From positions 1-5,044 of the forward strand of contig JAHJQP010000078.1 in the NCBI GenBank assembly GCA_018819165.1: a DNA stretch of 5,044 bases. The letters are read 5' to 3'. The notes under the pieces were generated by a model. That model searched no databases, was not told the origin of the DNA, and saw nothing but the letters and a program-made list of their open reading frames with translations. This stretch comes from Pseudomonadota bacterium (lineage in GTDB: Bacteria > Desulfobacterota > Syntrophia > Syntrophales > UBA5619). The translations under genes and the position numbers were made by a program. Positions within the stretch are counted from its first letter, which is position 1. Each line of letters opens with the position of its first letter. This document shows, in pieces, positions 1-5,044 of this stretch.

Positions 1-1
1 G

Positions 2-493
2 GACGGCGATGGGTTGGAGAAGTATCTGTTGCCGTTTGATGTGGACCTAAAGGACCTTTACGCCACGGCGCTTCCCATGGAAGAGCTTTCCAGGATTTTT
101 CACCGGATACGGTCAGAGCGGCTGATTTTTATTGCCGACGCCTGTTACAGCGGCGCCAGCGGGGGGCGGACTATCGGGATGGACGGCATGCGGGCCAGCA
201 TTTCCGAAGCCTTTATTGATCGGATCGCCGGCGGTAAAGGACGCGTGATCATGACCGCCAGCGGGGCTAACGAGGTCAGCGCTGAAAAAGATGAGTTGCA
301 GCATGGTGTGTTTACCTATTTTCTGCTCCAGGGGCTGCAGGGGAAGGCGGATATGGACAGTGACGGATTGGTGACGGTGGACGAAGCCTATAACTACGTA
401 TCGAAACATGTGCCGGCGGCGACGGCTCAGGAGCAGCATCCGGTCAAGAGGGGGATCGTCGAGGGTCGCTTGGTCTTGAGCATCACCCAGTAG
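2..493 (+). CDS. Caspase-like (peptidase C14 family) protein, C-terminal part
   Basis: This is the 3' end of a gene that begins left of the window; 163 residues and the TAG stop at 491-493 are visible. The reading frame is open from base 2, so the TTG at 14 is internal, not a start. Seen: the segment LEKYLLPFD, then a hydrophobic strand leading to DACYSG, the signature around the catalytic cysteine of bacterial caspase-like peptidases (Cys codon 143-145). Further on come TASGANEVS and HGVFTYFLLQGL, both typical of the second half of the domain. The catalytic histidine should lie upstream, outside the window. A loop at 350-385 fits the EF-hand pattern (D, D, D, G and final E at positions 1, 3, 5, 6 and 12), suggesting calcium binding. 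The protein ends straight after the domain, so any partner domains must be N-terminal. Family knowledge: such proteins are cysteine proteases, often with Arg/Lys or Asp specificity; substrate and role here are unknown. GC content is lower than in the genes to the right. Confidence 0.88.
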   Translation, partial: DGDGLEKYLLPFDVDLKDLYATALPMEELSRIFHRIRSERLIFIADACYSGASGGRTIGMDGMRASISEAFIDRIAGGKGRVIMTASGANEVSAEKDELQHGVFTYFLLQGLQGKADMDSDGLVTVDEAYNYVSKHVPAATAQEQHPVKRGIVEGRLVLSITQ

Positions 494-498
494 AGGAG
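494..498 (+). promoter_or_regulatory. Shine-Dalgarno-like sequence behind the caspase stop codon
   Basis: AGGAG directly follows the caspase TAG. No ATG, GTG or TTG in the nuclease frame follows at a usable distance; the only in-frame candidate is the CTG at 508-510, nine bases downstream. The site probably once served the nuclease gene whose remnant follows, as the second gene of an operon with the caspase gene. Whether it still starts translation is unknown. Confidence 0.45.
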
Positions 499-507
499 AA
501 CACATCC

Positions 508-672
508 CTGAGCTTCGCGATCCCCTCCAGCGACAAACATGATCTCTGGTTCCCCTGCTGGACCAAGATCGATCAGGCAAAAACGGAAATTCTCGTTCAG
601 GCTTACTCGTTCACGTCGGCACTGATCGCTAAGTCTCTGGTTAAAGTCCATAAACGGGGAGTGAAAGTGCGG
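508..672 (+). pseudogene. Phospholipase D-family nuclease, N-terminal remnant
   Basis: Reading frame 508-672 encodes about 55 residues. The middle, IDQAKTEILVQAYSFTSALI followed by AKSLVKVHKRGVKV, matches the first strand-helix-strand of Nuc-like phospholipase D nucleases. In that family this region precedes the first HKD (HxKxxxxD) catalytic motif. After KRGVKVR (ending at 672) the match stops and the frame runs on as the antisense of nrdD to a stop at 1009-1011. Both HKD motifs are therefore missing and the fragment cannot form a nuclease. No ATG, GTG or TTG lies in frame before 661; only a CTG at 508 sits behind a Shine-Dalgarno-like AGGAG. Intact homologues usually have a signal peptide or a longer N-terminus, also lacking here. 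I read it as a relic cut off by a deletion or rearrangement. An assembly join is the main alternative. Confidence 0.72.
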
Positions 673-674
673 AC

Positions 675-2756
675 TCAGGAAAGGGGTCCGGCGGGGAAGG
701 CGTCTTCGTTACGGTTCCGGTCCCGGAGTTCGGCCTTCTTTCCCCGATTCCAGCCGGAGACCCGGCTGAAATACTGGGAGATCCTTGCCAGCCCTTCGCA
801 ATTTTCCGCTCCGCAATGCAGGCATTTTTCCCGGAGCCCCCGCATCGTGGCGCCGCAGCTCTTGCATGAAGTGAATTCTGGAGAGAAAATGATCTGGTTG
901 TTCAGCGTCTCCCGGAACGCCCGGACGATAAATCCGGCAAGGGCGGCCGCCGCGGGCGAAGCGTCGCCCAGCTCCACATGGGTCACGGCCCCCGCCCGGA
1001 AGAAGGGGTGAAAGAGCCCTTCCATCCTCACCCGGGTCAGCGGGTCGACCGGCGCCGCAGGGTTAAGGTGGGTCGAGTTCGTGTAGTAGATCTCCCCGCG
1101 CGCCAGATCGCCCCGGACATATCGGCCCGGCAGGGGGGAAAAGTGTTTCAGGTCGAGGCGGGCGAAGCGGTAGGCGGTGGTCTCTGCGGGCGTCTGCTCC
1201 AGAACAAATTGCATCCCGTGAACTTCGCAGAGCTTTTCGGCTTCCCCCTGCATATGTCCGATCACCTCAAGGCCCCAGGCCAGGGCGTCATCGGACTCAT
1301 GCAATTGCCGGCCCTCCCGGATCTGGACGAGCTCATTGAGTCCGGTAATCCCGATCAGATAAATGGCGTCGTTCAAATGGAGATAGGAAGAGCCGTCGCT
1401 TTGCATGGCAAGCATGGCCAGCGGACCGGCATCTCCAAGAGAGAGGAGGTTTTCGATGAAGTCGCGCTTCTGGATGTGGGCCTTCACCGCGAGGACCATG
1501 AGTTCATCCAGGAGGGTAAAGAGCTTCCTGTCGTCCATACCGGCCCGGTAGCCGAGGCGCGGGAGGTTCAGCGTGACGTTCTGGATCGACGCGCACCGCC
1601 GCCTCCAGGGTTCTCCACGGGCTTCCGCCGTCTCTCCTCCAAAATTCATGCAGCCGCAGTGGGCGATCCGTGCGCCTTTTTCCCGGTCGAGGACAAAGCA
1701 GGGATTCCCCATCGCGGCCGCAGCGCCGCAGGCCTCCTCCAGGAAACCCTCGTGACCGGGCGTACGGAAGAATTCTTCCGTGATGTGGATGACCGGCCGG
1801 GGGAAGACGAACGGCTTCTCCATGGCGTCCCCCCGGCGATAGACGGCCATCAGCGCCCGGGCAAGCTGCCGGGATTCCCCCGCGTATTCACGGCAGGTGC
1901 GGCCGGTGGGCCTGCCGCCGGGACCGACGGCAGGGAGGTCGGCAAGAATGGGGGGAACTTCCCAGTAGAGGTGGATGTCGGTAAACATGGCCTGCCCACC
2001 CCGGGCGGAGGTGAGCTGGGAGAATTCGTAGATCAGCATCTGGGCAAACTGTTCGATCTCCCTGTCTCCCATCCCCGTCAGATAGGGGGCGAAGGAGAGA
2101 TTGACCGCATCCCAGCCTATGACGCCGGCGAAATGCCCCTGGAGGGAGGCCCCGAAACGCACCATGTGGGCGAGCAGGACCTCCGCATGCCGAGCCGGGC
2201 CGGCGACCGTCACGGAGTGGGGAAGACACAGGCCGAACCGCTTGAGATACTCCAGGGATTGGAAGGAGCTGTAAGGCCGGTCTATATAGCCAAGGCCGTG
2301 CAGGTGAATATCCCCGGAGACATGGGCGTCTCCCACCTCCCTGGAGAAGACGTCGTGGAGGGCGTATTCGCGTTTGATCCCCTCGACGAGAGACAGGCTC
2401 GTCCCTTCGGGGGCGTGGGGAACATTGGCGTTTTCCTTGTTCCGATGGAAGATGAGCTGCCGGACGTCGTAGAGGGGAAAACCGAGACGGGCGTGCAGCC
2501 GTCTCGCCTGTTCCAGGCCCCTTTCAATGAGCTTTGCATCCACCAGCTCCCGGATGAGCGCCGTAGTGAGCAGGCTGATCCCGGAGGAGAAGATCTGTTT
2601 CTCCACCTCCCGGCTGATCGCCTCGGCGGTCTCTCCGTCGATCCCGGTCTCGCGGATCAGCGCCTCGACGATGCGCCGGCGGTTCCACCGGGCGACCTCT
2701 TCAGCGGAAGTGCGGACAAAAAGCGTGATGTCGGTGGTTTCCGGATCGATCGCCAT
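675..2756 (-). CDS. nrdD: Anaerobic (class III) ribonucleoside-triphosphate reductase, glycyl radical enzyme
   Basis: 693 residues, a normal length for NrdD. The enzyme reduces ribonucleoside triphosphates to dNTPs in the cytoplasm without oxygen, using a glycyl radical installed by the radical-SAM activase NrdG. Seen: an ATP-cone-like regulatory region at about residues 10-100 (NRRRIVEALIRETGI); the barrel core with GDIHLHGLGYIDRPY near 148-162 and LTSARGGQAMFTDIHL near 248-263; HCGCMNF at 366-372, where Cys369 is the best candidate for the thiyl-radical cysteine; TLNLPR at 395-400; and NDAIYLIGITGLNE at 462-475. The C-terminal zinc site is Cys631, Cys634, Cys645 and Cys648. The glycyl radical is Gly668 in SRVSGW. 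The ATG overlaps the TGA of the upstream HD gene by one base, so the two are co-transcribed and probably translationally coupled. nrdG is not adjacent: downstream there is only a convergent nuclease remnant. The last 15 or so residues are charged and non-conserved and end right at a suspected junction, so the native C-terminus may differ. Confidence 0.96.
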   Translation of the reverse strand: MAIDPETTDITLFVRTSAEEVARWNRRRIVEALIRETGIDGETAEAISREVEKQIFSSGISLLTTALIRELVDAKLIERGLEQARRLHARLGFPLYDVRQLIFHRNKENANVPHAPEGTSLSLVEGIKREYALHDVFSREVGDAHVSGDIHLHGLGYIDRPYSSFQSLEYLKRFGLCLPHSVTVAGPARHAEVLLAHMVRFGASLQGHFAGVIGWDAVNLSFAPYLTGMGDREIEQFAQMLIYEFSQLTSARGGQAMFTDIHLYWEVPPILADLPAVGPGGRPTGRTCREYAGESRQLARALMAVYRRGDAMEKPFVFPRPVIHITEEFFRTPGHEGFLEEACGAAAAMGNPCFVLDREKGARIAHCGCMNFGGETAEARGEPWRRRCASIQNVTLNLPRLGYRAGMDDRKLFTLLDELMVLAVKAHIQKRDFIENLLSLGDAGPLAMLAMQSDGSSYLHLNDAIYLIGITGLNELVQIREGRQLHESDDALAWGLEVIGHMQGEAEKLCEVHGMQFVLEQTPAETTAYRFARLDLKHFSPLPGRYVRGDLARGEIYYTNSTHLNPAAPVDPLTRVRMEGLFHPFFRAGAVTHVELGDASPAAAALAGFIVRAFRETLNNQIIFSPEFTSCKSCGATMRGLREKCLHCGAENCEGLARISQYFSRVSGWNRGKKAELRDRNRNEDAFPAGPLS

Positions 2757-2758
2757 CA
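2754..2758 (-). promoter_or_regulatory. TGATG stop-start overlap coupling the HD gene and nrdD
   Basis: On the minus strand the HD gene's TGA (2758-2756) shares its A with the nrdD ATG (2756-2754). The nearest purine-rich stretch, GGAAGGGG, ends about 19 bases before the ATG, too far for a good independent ribosome site. NrdD translation probably depends largely on ribosomes finishing the HD reading frame. Confidence 0.7.
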
Positions 2759-4174
2759 GATATTCGTCTTAGACGCCCCTTCCACGGTGTCGAGGGCCCT
2801 CTCCGCCGCCCGGGCGAGGACCTCGTCGTGGTCGTGGTTCAGGGAAAAAACCCGGAAATGGACGACCCGGGCCGGGATGAAGCGATAGATGTCCCGGAGG
2901 GGTTCGGGAGAGGTGGCCCCCGTCGCGGGGTTGAAGATGTTGACCCGCTTTTCAGTATCGGCCATCGGATTGATCGGACGCGGGTCCTGAGTCGCCATAT
3001 CGACGCGGAAAGGCTTGTTCTTCAGGGCGCCGGGGAGGCAGGATCGGATCTGCTTCTCATAGTCGCCTGCACTGGAGAAACGGGTCCCCTTCTGGAGTTG
3101 GTCGATGGAGATCTCCGCCGAGAAGGACATTTTCCACTTGACCTCGCGGCGGTGGAGCTTTCCCCATTCCCGTCCCAGCTTCCGCCTCTTCGGATCCTTG
3201 CTGTGAATCCATTCCCTGACCTCGGAGAAGAGGCGCCATTCGTCGCAGCCGAGATACACCTCCAGGTCCTCGCCTGGGTCCGCCGGCAGAATCAGCCCCA
3301 TCGTGTCCCGGAATATCTCCTGCAGGTGCAGGTCGAGCGCCCGCGTGGTCCGGTGGAAATAAACGTTGGAATAGAGGTTCAATCTTGCATTCAGAAAACG
3401 GCTCAGCGCCGAGACGCCCGCCTGGTGCAGGGTGAGTCCGGCTTTCGTGAAGAAGGTGTAAAAACGGAGCCGGGCGATGTCCACGATGTCGAGGGAAAAC
3501 CCCGTCATGAAGGCGTCGCGCTGGACGTAATCGAGGTTGTCCACGGTATAGGTTCCCGAAAAGAGCTGGCGCAGGAGCTGGAGCCACCTGGGCATGGCGC
3601 TGTCGCGCTCATCCGGCATCCTGATCAGGAAGGCCACCGCTGCCGGATCAAGCGCCTCGCCCTCGGCAAAGGGTCCCGACGGGCTCCGCCGGATGCGGTC
3701 GATCACCCGTCCCAGCTTCCGGACGATGATCAGTCTCCCCAGGTCCTCATGGGTGAGGCCGTACCCGTCCAGGAAATGGTCGTCGAAGAAGTGGCCGTAG
3801 GGTCCGTGTCCCACGTCGTGGAGGAGACCGGCCACGCGGAGCAGCTCCTCCACATAGTTCAGGGAGGGAACGTCAGGGCAGACCTCTTTCAGCGACGGGT
3901 AGAGGTGCCTTCCGAACTCGCCTGCCATGTGCATCGTCCCCAGGGAATGCTGGAAACGCGTGTGTTCGGCTGCCGGATAGACCCACCGCGCGCTCTGGAG
4001 CTGGTAGATCCGGCGGAGACGCTGGACCCAGGGGGAATCGATCAGGTCCTTTTCCGTCTTCTCGCCCCCCCCGTCCGCCGCAGGCACGGTGAAAGATGCG
4101 TAGCGGTAGATGGGATCGGCGATCAGCGCCATCCCCTGATAGATACCCGCATATTCGGCCGGCGTCGTTTTCAT
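2756..4174 (-). CDS. HD-domain phosphohydrolase, SAMHD1/COG1078-like probable dNTP triphosphohydrolase
   Basis: 472 residues. The family fold is visible: ADPIYRY near 19-25, SPWVQRLRRIYQL at 47-59, HTRFQHSLGT at 71-80, LLHDVGHGPYGH at 117-128, THEDLG at 141-146 and VDNLDYVQRD at 211-220. The metal ligands are His76, His119-Asp120 and Asp212. Arg73, His123, His128, His142, Tyr216 and Asp220 correspond by motif to human SAMHD1 Arg164, His210, His215, His233, Tyr315 and Asp319, so the whole active site looks intact. Established for this family: SAMHD1 and the Enterococcus homologue EF1143 cleave dNTPs to deoxynucleoside and triphosphate under nucleotide control. Activity of this protein is inferred. 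Residues from about 230 on are helical and charged, with no second domain I recognise. It is a soluble cytoplasmic protein with no signal peptide. The ATG at 4174 has a weak AGAG seven bases upstream. An in-frame ATG at 4132 (MALIADPIY) would fit homologues' N-termini but has a poorly placed ribosome site. It is the first gene of the operon with nrdD. Confidence 0.9.
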   Translation of the reverse strand: MKTTPAEYAGIYQGMALIADPIYRYASFTVPAADGGGEKTEKDLIDSPWVQRLRRIYQLQSARWVYPAAEHTRFQHSLGTMHMAGEFGRHLYPSLKEVCPDVPSLNYVEELLRVAGLLHDVGHGPYGHFFDDHFLDGYGLTHEDLGRLIIVRKLGRVIDRIRRSPSGPFAEGEALDPAAVAFLIRMPDERDSAMPRWLQLLRQLFSGTYTVDNLDYVQRDAFMTGFSLDIVDIARLRFYTFFTKAGLTLHQAGVSALSRFLNARLNLYSNVYFHRTTRALDLHLQEIFRDTMGLILPADPGEDLEVYLGCDEWRLFSEVREWIHSKDPKRRKLGREWGKLHRREVKWKMSFSAEISIDQLQKGTRFSSAGDYEKQIRSCLPGALKNKPFRVDMATQDPRPINPMADTEKRVNIFNPATGATSPEPLRDIYRFIPARVVHFRVFSLNHDHDEVLARAAERALDTVEGASKTNI

Positions 4175-4223
4175 GGAGCATCTCTACAATATTCCCGTTA
4201 AAATAGCAAACAGGGGGATGATC

Positions 4224-4239
4224 AAGTCTCCCTTGACTT
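4224..4239. repeat. Small inverted repeats overlapping the -35 box
   Basis: AAGTC at 4224-4228 and GACTT at 4235-4239 are an exact inverted pair. Interleaved with them, TCAAG (4222-4226) pairs with CTTGA (4232-4236). They cover the -35 hexamer of the rightward promoter, a position expected of a repressor operator. The arms are only five bases, so chance is quite possible. Confidence 0.25.
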
Positions 4240-4261
4240 CCCCGAATGGCTCTTCTATAGT
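4233..4261 (+). promoter_or_regulatory. Sigma70-type promoter for the SPFH gene
   Basis: TTGACT at 4233-4238 (five of six to the -35 consensus) and TATAGT at 4256-4261 (five of six to the -10 consensus) are separated by exactly 17 bases. Transcription should start near 4268, giving a leader of about 58 bases before the ATG at 4326. This is the strongest promoter-like sequence noticed in the window and points to housekeeping-type expression of the SPFH gene. Confidence 0.75.
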
Positions 4262-4314
4262 TTCGACCCGTTGGCGAGCGAGGCCTGCAAACCTCTTTTC
4301 TCTGACCTATCCGC

Positions 4315-4322
4315 AGAGGTGA
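4315..4322 (+). promoter_or_regulatory. Ribosome binding site of the SPFH gene
   Basis: AGAGGTGA lies three bases before the ATG at 4326, with the GAGGT core five bases before it. This fixes the start of the partial SPFH reading frame. Confidence 0.8.
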
Positions 4323-4325
4323 ACC

Positions 4326-5044
4326 ATGGGAACGAATAATGTCGTGTTTCTGGAGGTCATCGAGTGGTTCGACGAATCGGGGAAAGAGCTGGTCCACCGG
4401 ATCCCCGAGACCGGTTCCGGCGAGATCAAATGGGGCGCCCAGATGACCGTCCGGGAGAGCCAGGCAGCCGTCTTCTTTTACAACGGCAAGGCCTATGACG
4501 CCTTCGGTCCGGGGCGCCACACCCTCAAGACGGCCAACATCCCCCTCCTGACGAAGATCCTGAGCCTCCCATGGGGGATGACGAGCCCCCTGCGCGCGGA
4601 GGTTTACTTCGCGAACATGAAGGTATTCCCCAACCTCACCTGGGGAACCCGCGACCCGGTCGCCTTCCGGGACAGGGAGCTGGGCCTCATCCGCCTGCGG
4701 GCCTTCGGCGTCTTCAACCTTCGGATCATCCAGCCTCTCCTGTTCATCAACAGCCTCGTCGGAACTCAGGGGATCTATACGACGGAAGCGATCGCGGAGT
4801 ACCTGAACCGGGTGATCGTCTCCCGTTTCAACGACTTTATGGGGGAGAAGATCGATACGATCTTCGCTCTCCCCGCGAAATACGACGAACTGTCCGGGGA
4901 GCTCAAAGAGCTCCTCCGGAACGACTTTGAGCAATTCGGCCTGGGACTCGCGGACCTCTACATCAACTCGATCACGCCGCCGCCGGAGGTGCAGAAGGCC
5001 ATCGACGACAAGAGCCGGCTGGGCGTCTTCGACGACATGAACAA
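4326..5044 (+). CDS. SPFH-domain protein, YdjI / 'virion core protein-like' type, N-terminal part
   Basis: 239 residues are visible and the frame is still open at the right edge. Seen: VIEWFDESGKELVHRIPETG at the start, followed by a conserved block at about residues 34-73 (WGAQMTVRESQAAVFF, then DAFGPGRHTLKT). This block is the signature of SPFH proteins of the Bacillus YdjI / 'virion core protein' group. The domain continues with alternating strands (AEVYFANMKVFPNLTWG, LIRLRAFGVFNLRI) and a helical stretch (EYLNRVIVSRFNDFMGEKID), ending with LYINSITPPPEVQKAIDDKS. No signal peptide or N-terminal membrane helix is present, as usual for this group, which is thought to sit at the inner membrane face through partners. 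Homologues usually carry a C-terminal zinc ribbon, which would lie outside the window. In Bacillus the homologue is encoded beside a PspA-like gene; such a neighbour could lie to the right. The start is supported by a good ribosome site and an upstream promoter. A link to the divergent HD-nrdD operon is not evident. Confidence 0.9.
   Translation, partial: MGTNNVVFLEVIEWFDESGKELVHRIPETGSGEIKWGAQMTVRESQAAVFFYNGKAYDAFGPGRHTLKTANIPLLTKILSLPWGMTSPLRAEVYFANMKVFPNLTWGTRDPVAFRDRELGLIRLRAFGVFNLRIIQPLLFINSLVGTQGIYTTEAIAEYLNRVIVSRFNDFMGEKIDTIFALPAKYDELSGELKELLRNDFEQFGLGLADLYINSITPPPEVQKAIDDKSRLGVFDDMN

Larger units (their letters stand above)
4175..4325. other. Divergent intergenic region between the HD-nrdD operon and the SPFH gene
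   Basis: This 151-base stretch has no coding potential that I can see and must carry the start signals of both divergent units. The rightward promoter is clear (see 4233-4261). For the leftward HD-nrdD operon I found only weak AT-rich candidates, such as TATTGT or TATTTT on the minus strand near 4183-4206, without a matching -35 at the right spacing. That operon may need an activator or another sigma factor. Confidence 0.6.

Noticed and set aside
113..580. 155-codon minus-strand open frame across the caspase gene
   Set aside because: Antisense shadow of the caspase-like domain; no recognisable protein features.
671..689. Possible hairpin GGACTC / GGGTCC at the end of nrdD as a terminator
   Set aside because: The six-base stem has a mismatch or G-U pair, overlaps the nrdD stop codon, and no T-run follows on either strand.
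661..1011. 116-codon plus-strand open frame starting with GTG at 661
   Set aside because: Only its first few codons belong to the PLD remnant; the rest is antisense to the conserved zinc site and glycyl radical region of nrdD.
978..2888. 636-codon plus-strand open frame antisense to nrdD
   Set aside because: The translation has no recognisable domain and is rich in Gly, Arg, Pro, Asp and Val, as expected from the complement of a GC-rich gene; the opposite strand encodes an unmistakable NrdD.
2828..4201. 457-codon plus-strand open frame antisense to the HD gene
   Set aside because: It is a shadow of the well-supported HD phosphohydrolase; no motifs and composition typical of an antisense frame.
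4571..4930. 119-codon plus-strand open frame inside the SPFH gene
   Set aside because: It is a different frame of the SPFH gene, Pro/Arg/Gly-rich, with no motif.
3873..4934. 353-codon minus-strand open frame across the SPFH gene, intergenic region and HD start
   Set aside because: It overlaps two convincing genes and a promoter region and shows no family signature; its length comes from high GC.
1..5044. Mobile element, CRISPR array, tRNA or rRNA
   Set aside because: No transposase-like protein, no repeat-spacer pattern and no structural RNA sequence was seen on either strand by eye.

Overview
The window is a protein-coding stretch of a GC-rich bacterium, very probably an anaerobe, because it carries a full-length oxygen-sensitive class III (glycyl radical) ribonucleotide reductase. 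The style of the proteins (a compact caspase-like domain, a PLD-type nuclease remnant, a COG1078 HD hydrolase) fits Desulfobacterota-like or related anaerobes. That placement is an inference; nothing in the window fixes the taxon.

Layout from left to right: (1) The 3' end of a plus-strand caspase-like (peptidase C14) gene, with its catalytic Cys block and an EF-hand-like loop, stops at 493. (2) Between 494 and 674 lies a Shine-Dalgarno-like sequence and a plus-strand fragment of a phospholipase D-family nuclease. The fragment has no ordinary start codon, lacks the HKD catalytic motif, and breaks off about where the opposite-strand nrdD gene ends. (3) The minus strand from 4174 down to 675 is a two-gene operon: a SAMHD1/COG1078-type HD phosphohydrolase (probable dNTP triphosphohydrolase), then nrdD. 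The two overlap by one base (TGATG). (4) A 151-bp divergent intergenic region (4175-4325) holds a near-consensus sigma70-type promoter facing right. (5) A plus-strand SPFH-domain gene of the YdjI/'virion core protein-like' type starts at 4326 and runs off the right edge.

How the genes may work together: the HD protein should hydrolyse dNTPs and NrdD makes them, so the operon would link destruction and anaerobic synthesis of DNA precursors in one mRNA. The NrdD activase gene nrdG is not in the window. The left 670 bases are clearly less GC-rich than the rest (about 52% against 65% in sampled lines). With the broken nuclease, this marks 494-675 as a probable rearrangement boundary, or possibly an assembly join. 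No tRNA, rRNA, CRISPR array, insertion sequence or convincing terminator was seen. The window shows ordinary families in an interesting arrangement; I do not see a demonstrably new system.
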